Shown here: positions 62,601 to 64,000 of the stretch, in pieces | Layout of the letters: each line of letters begins with the position of its first letter | Numbering within the stretch: the stretch's first letter is position 1 | Source of the DNA: Streptomyces olivochromogenes | GTDB taxonomy: Bacteria > Actinomycetota > Actinomycetes > Streptomycetales > Streptomycetaceae | Assembly (NCBI RefSeq): GCF_001514115.1 | Contig: NZ_KQ948457.1 | Span: 1,829-65,828 of the forward strand | DNA length: 64,000 nucleotides | Reading direction: 5' to 3' | Position numbers and translations under genes: made by a program | Notes under the pieces: generated by a model | The model's input: the letters and a program-made list of their open reading frames with translations, nothing else | Told to the model about the DNA's origin: nothing | Database searches by the model: none

Positions 62601-64000
62601 CCGAGGTGCTCGGACTGCCCGAAGTCGGCGTCGACGACGGCTTCTTCGCGCTCGGCGGCGACAGCATCAGCTCCCTCCAGGTGGTCAGCCGCGCCCGCCG
62701 GGCCGGTCTGGTCATCACGGCCCGCGACGTGTTCCGGCACCGCACGCCCGCCGCCATCGCCGCGGTGGCCCGGCGCGCCGCCGACGACACGGCCGAGGAG
62801 AGCGCCGACGACGAGGGAGTCGGCGAGCTCGAACTCCTCCCCATCGCCCACCAGCTGCGCGAGACGGTCGCGCATCTCCCCCAGGAGGCCCGGGAGTTCA
62901 GCCAGTACGTCACCGTGACCGTGCCCACCGGACTCCGCCAGGACCTCCTGGAACGTGCCGTACAGGCCCTCCTCGACCGGCACGACGCGCTGCGCCTCGA
63001 GCTCACCTCACCGGTGCCCGGCCTCTGGTCGCTCCGGACCCTGCCACAGGGCGCCGTGCCCGCCGCCGACGTCGTACGCCGCCATACCGCCCCGGCGGAC
63101 GCCGACCAGGACGCGCTGCTCGCCGAACAGGTGGCCGTTGCCCGGGCGCGGCTGCGCCCCGAGGACGGGCTCATGGTGCAGGCCGTACTGATCGAGGAGG
63201 GGGAAGGCGCGGCGACCGCACGGCTGCTCCTCGTCGTCCACCACCTCGCCGTCGACGGAGTCTCCTGGCGCATCCTGCTGCCGGACCTCCGAGCCGCCTG
63301 CGAGGGACTGGCCGCGGGCAGCGCCCCCCGGCTCGACCCCGTGCCCGTCTCCTACCGGACCTGGGCCAAGTCCCTGTCGGAGGAGGCCCGTTCGGCCCGC
63401 CGGGTGGGCGAGCTGCCCCTGTGGTCCGGGCAGGACGGCCAGACGACCGTGCTCACCGACCGGCCGCTGGACCCGGCCCGGGACACCCACGCCACCGCCG
63501 GACACCTGCGCCTCGAACTGCCCGCCGCGGCGACCGCGGCCCTGCTCACCCGGGTGCCCGCGGCCTGCCACGCCGAGATCAACGAGGTGCTGCTCACCGC
63601 CCTCGCCCTCGCCGTCACCGGCCATGGCCGCGCCCGGGGCCAGTCGGCCACCGGCGCCCGCATCGAGCTGGAGGGCCACGGCCGCGAACAGATCGCCGGC
63701 GGCCTCGATGTCTCCCGCACGGTCGGCTGGTTCACCAGCGTCTACCCCGTGCTCCTCGACACGGGCGAACCCGGCGCGTCCCTCGGCACCGTTCTCGGCC
63801 GGGTCAAGGAGACCCTGCGCGCCCTGCCGGACCACGGCATCGGCCACGGCCTGCTGCGGCACCTCAACCCCCAGACGGCCACCGTCCTGGCCCGCGGGAC
63901 CACGCCCCAGCTCGGCTTCAACTACCTGGGCCGGTTCACCGCGGACGGCGGCGACTGGTCCATGCGGGCCGGCGCGTCCGGCCTCACCGCCGCCCCGGCC
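59648..64000 (+). CDS. NRPS, first module C-A-T-E (3' end beyond the window)
   Basis: An open frame of over 1,450 codons beginning MTQEQTVGLPLTAGQKDIWF. Domains in order: condensation (about 1-430; HHLVSDG near 142), adenylation (about 445-950; YVIYTSGSTGKPKG, NLYGPTECSDD, YRTGDLV, LPLTAHGKVDRKSL), carrier protein (GGDSISSL, Ser near 1006), then an epimerisation domain (HHLAVDGVSWRIL near 1198, GWFTSVYPVLL, LGFNYLGRF). A leading C domain suits a starter type that attaches an acyl chain. The pocket read by alignment to GrsA is D-V-W-E-I-N-L-D-D-K; Glu and two Asp suggest a basic diamino acid such as 2,4-diaminobutyrate, as a D-residue. Specificity by eye is tentative. The frame is still open at the right edge. 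Confidence 0.94.
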   Translation, partial: MTQEQTVGLPLTAGQKDIWFDAKLSGGGATYNTAIYWDIRGPLDQGVFRDALARLAEESECLRARFTERDGEPRQFVEPLTALPLTVTDVSGSPDPAAVAQEAIRADLRVAFTLDEGPYRPLFRLSVFTLGPERTFFCLLNHHLVSDGFSYVIYWQRLSEIYEAMLAGTSPDEGRFLPLSTLIDAETAYTASAKAERDAAYWQEQFGDRPELISLSTRDAEPAQGFLQERTVLPEPVAERLRAVAWESRVTWQTALTAALGAYTARMAATADVLLSLPVTARVGGSTQKVPGMVVNYLPLRLAVHARTTRRELFTDTYRVFSQALRHQRHRVSRIRRAMGLASDDRRPFGPFINMMPQVEKLTVGPCEATIHSPSTGLVDDLEFTVADKGDAGIGVDLSGNEARYDRAEVRAHLDRFTAYLDAFLTLDGDAALGSLDLLAPGERTALRRSLFGPVRETPYLGVVERIRAQAERTPDAPAVTDDGGTLAYGELVGRASATSRLLSGSGPVAVLTEPGRDFVTAELAALGAGRAFVPLDPGAPIARLVSLLKDSGAGSVLTHAEHERLARQAAAEAGSALSVHLLDGSRDPAHELAPVLGGPLDLAYVIYTSGSTGKPKGAMVQRGGMVNHLLAKIEEFGLDDTDALVHNAPVTFDVTVWQTLTTLLVGGRVRAFARADAADPDALFTTIGDERLTVLEVVPSLMRATLDLWDAAGSAPRLPALRWMISNGEALPADLCTRWFARFPGIRLANLYGPTECSDDVTHAYADSPADLDAPVVPIGRPLRNTRLYILGDDLRPVPRGVRGELYIAGAGVGRGYLAEPGRTATTFLPDPFAADGSRLYRTGDLVVLRADGQLAFIGRRDHQVKIRGQRIELGEVETALRELTGVADAVAAAVTDPAGQKRLVGYVVPEGTTALDTAGARAALAGRLPEALVPTVLVVLDALPLTAHGKVDRKSLPVPDLTVPTLSRTVRTGEEDILRTVVAEVLGLPEVGVDDGFFALGGDSISSLQVVSRARRAGLVITARDVFRHRTPAAIAAVARRAADDTAEESADDEGVGELELLPIAHQLRETVAHLPQEAREFSQYVTVTVPTGLRQDLLERAVQALLDRHDALRLELTSPVPGLWSLRTLPQGAVPAADVVRRHTAPADADQDALLAEQVAVARARLRPEDGLMVQAVLIEEGEGAATARLLLVVHHLAVDGVSWRILLPDLRAACEGLAAGSAPRLDPVPVSYRTWAKSLSEEARSARRVGELPLWSGQDGQTTVLTDRPLDPARDTHATAGHLRLELPAAATAALLTRVPAACHAEINEVLLTALALAVTGHGRARGQSATGARIELEGHGREQIAGGLDVSRTVGWFTSVYPVLLDTGEPGASLGTVLGRVKETLRALPDHGIGHGLLRHLNPQTATVLARGTTPQLGFNYLGRFTADGGDWSMRAGASGLTAAPA

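Noticed and set aside
39936..64000. Identification as the taromycin or daptomycin cluster
   Set aside because: The chlorokynurenine logic matches taromycin, but the type II PKS cassette and the basic first residue do not; only a functional parallel is claimed.

Overview
The window is high-GC actinobacterial DNA, almost certainly a Streptomyces chromosome. The signs are codon bias, many GTG starts, ATGA/GTGA overlaps, a SARP regulator, a pierisin-like exported ADP-ribosyltransferase of the ScARP type, and a glgE/glgP/glgX neighbourhood like that of S. coelicolor. No tRNA, rRNA, CRISPR array, IS element or prophage was seen.

Left part (1-36.9 kb), housekeeping and envelope genes. It holds glgE (cut by the left edge), an S8 protease lying between glgE and glgP, glgP, a DUF1990 gene and two tandem paralogous secreted M4 metalloproteases (the second with a P-domain). 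Next come a four-gene operon of two ABC exporter half-transporter pairs, an ABC-2 transporter overlapping a histidine kinase/response regulator pair, glgX, and two paralogous lipoprotein L,D-transpeptidases. Then follow an enoyl-CoA hydratase, an RsbW-like ATPase with a TTA codon, a degenerate NodB lipoprotein, a YncE-like beta-propeller lipoprotein, the ScARP homologue, GNAT, MerR, EF-hand, an F420-reductase-like protein, MOSC and GH25.

Middle (37.1-39.7 kb), a compact RiPP locus. A 68-residue precursor-like peptide overlaps by 4 nt a fused E1-like/YcaO cyclodehydratase on the minus strand. No other obvious maturation gene is beside it.

Right part (39.9 kb to the right edge), an NRPS/type II PKS hybrid cluster that continues beyond the window. 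Tryptophan 2,3-dioxygenase, a kynurenine-formamidase-like hydrolase, a flavin-dependent tryptophan halogenase and a flavin reductase together point to a chlorinated kynurenine building block. A KS, a KS-beta lacking the active cysteine, an ACP, a ketoreductase and a DsbA-like isomerase form a reducing type II PKS cassette for an unsaturated or cinnamoyl-type acyl starter. The NRPS starts C-A-T-E with a pocket read by eye as basic-diamino-acid-like. There are also a stand-alone Asp-type adenylation domain, an MbtH protein, an Sfp-type PPTase, a DrrA-like ATPase, a MacB/FtsX-type exporter, a cation/proton antiporter, a LysR regulator and a SARP.

The most informative regulatory signal is a set of four promoters in this cluster. 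They lie upstream of mbtH, the SARP gene, the ACP gene and the NRPS gene. Each carries three or four GTCAGCG-like heptamers at an exact 11-bp period, followed by exactly 8 bp and an nAnnAT -10-like hexamer. This is the classical architecture of SARP-activated promoters and predicts the cluster's regulon.
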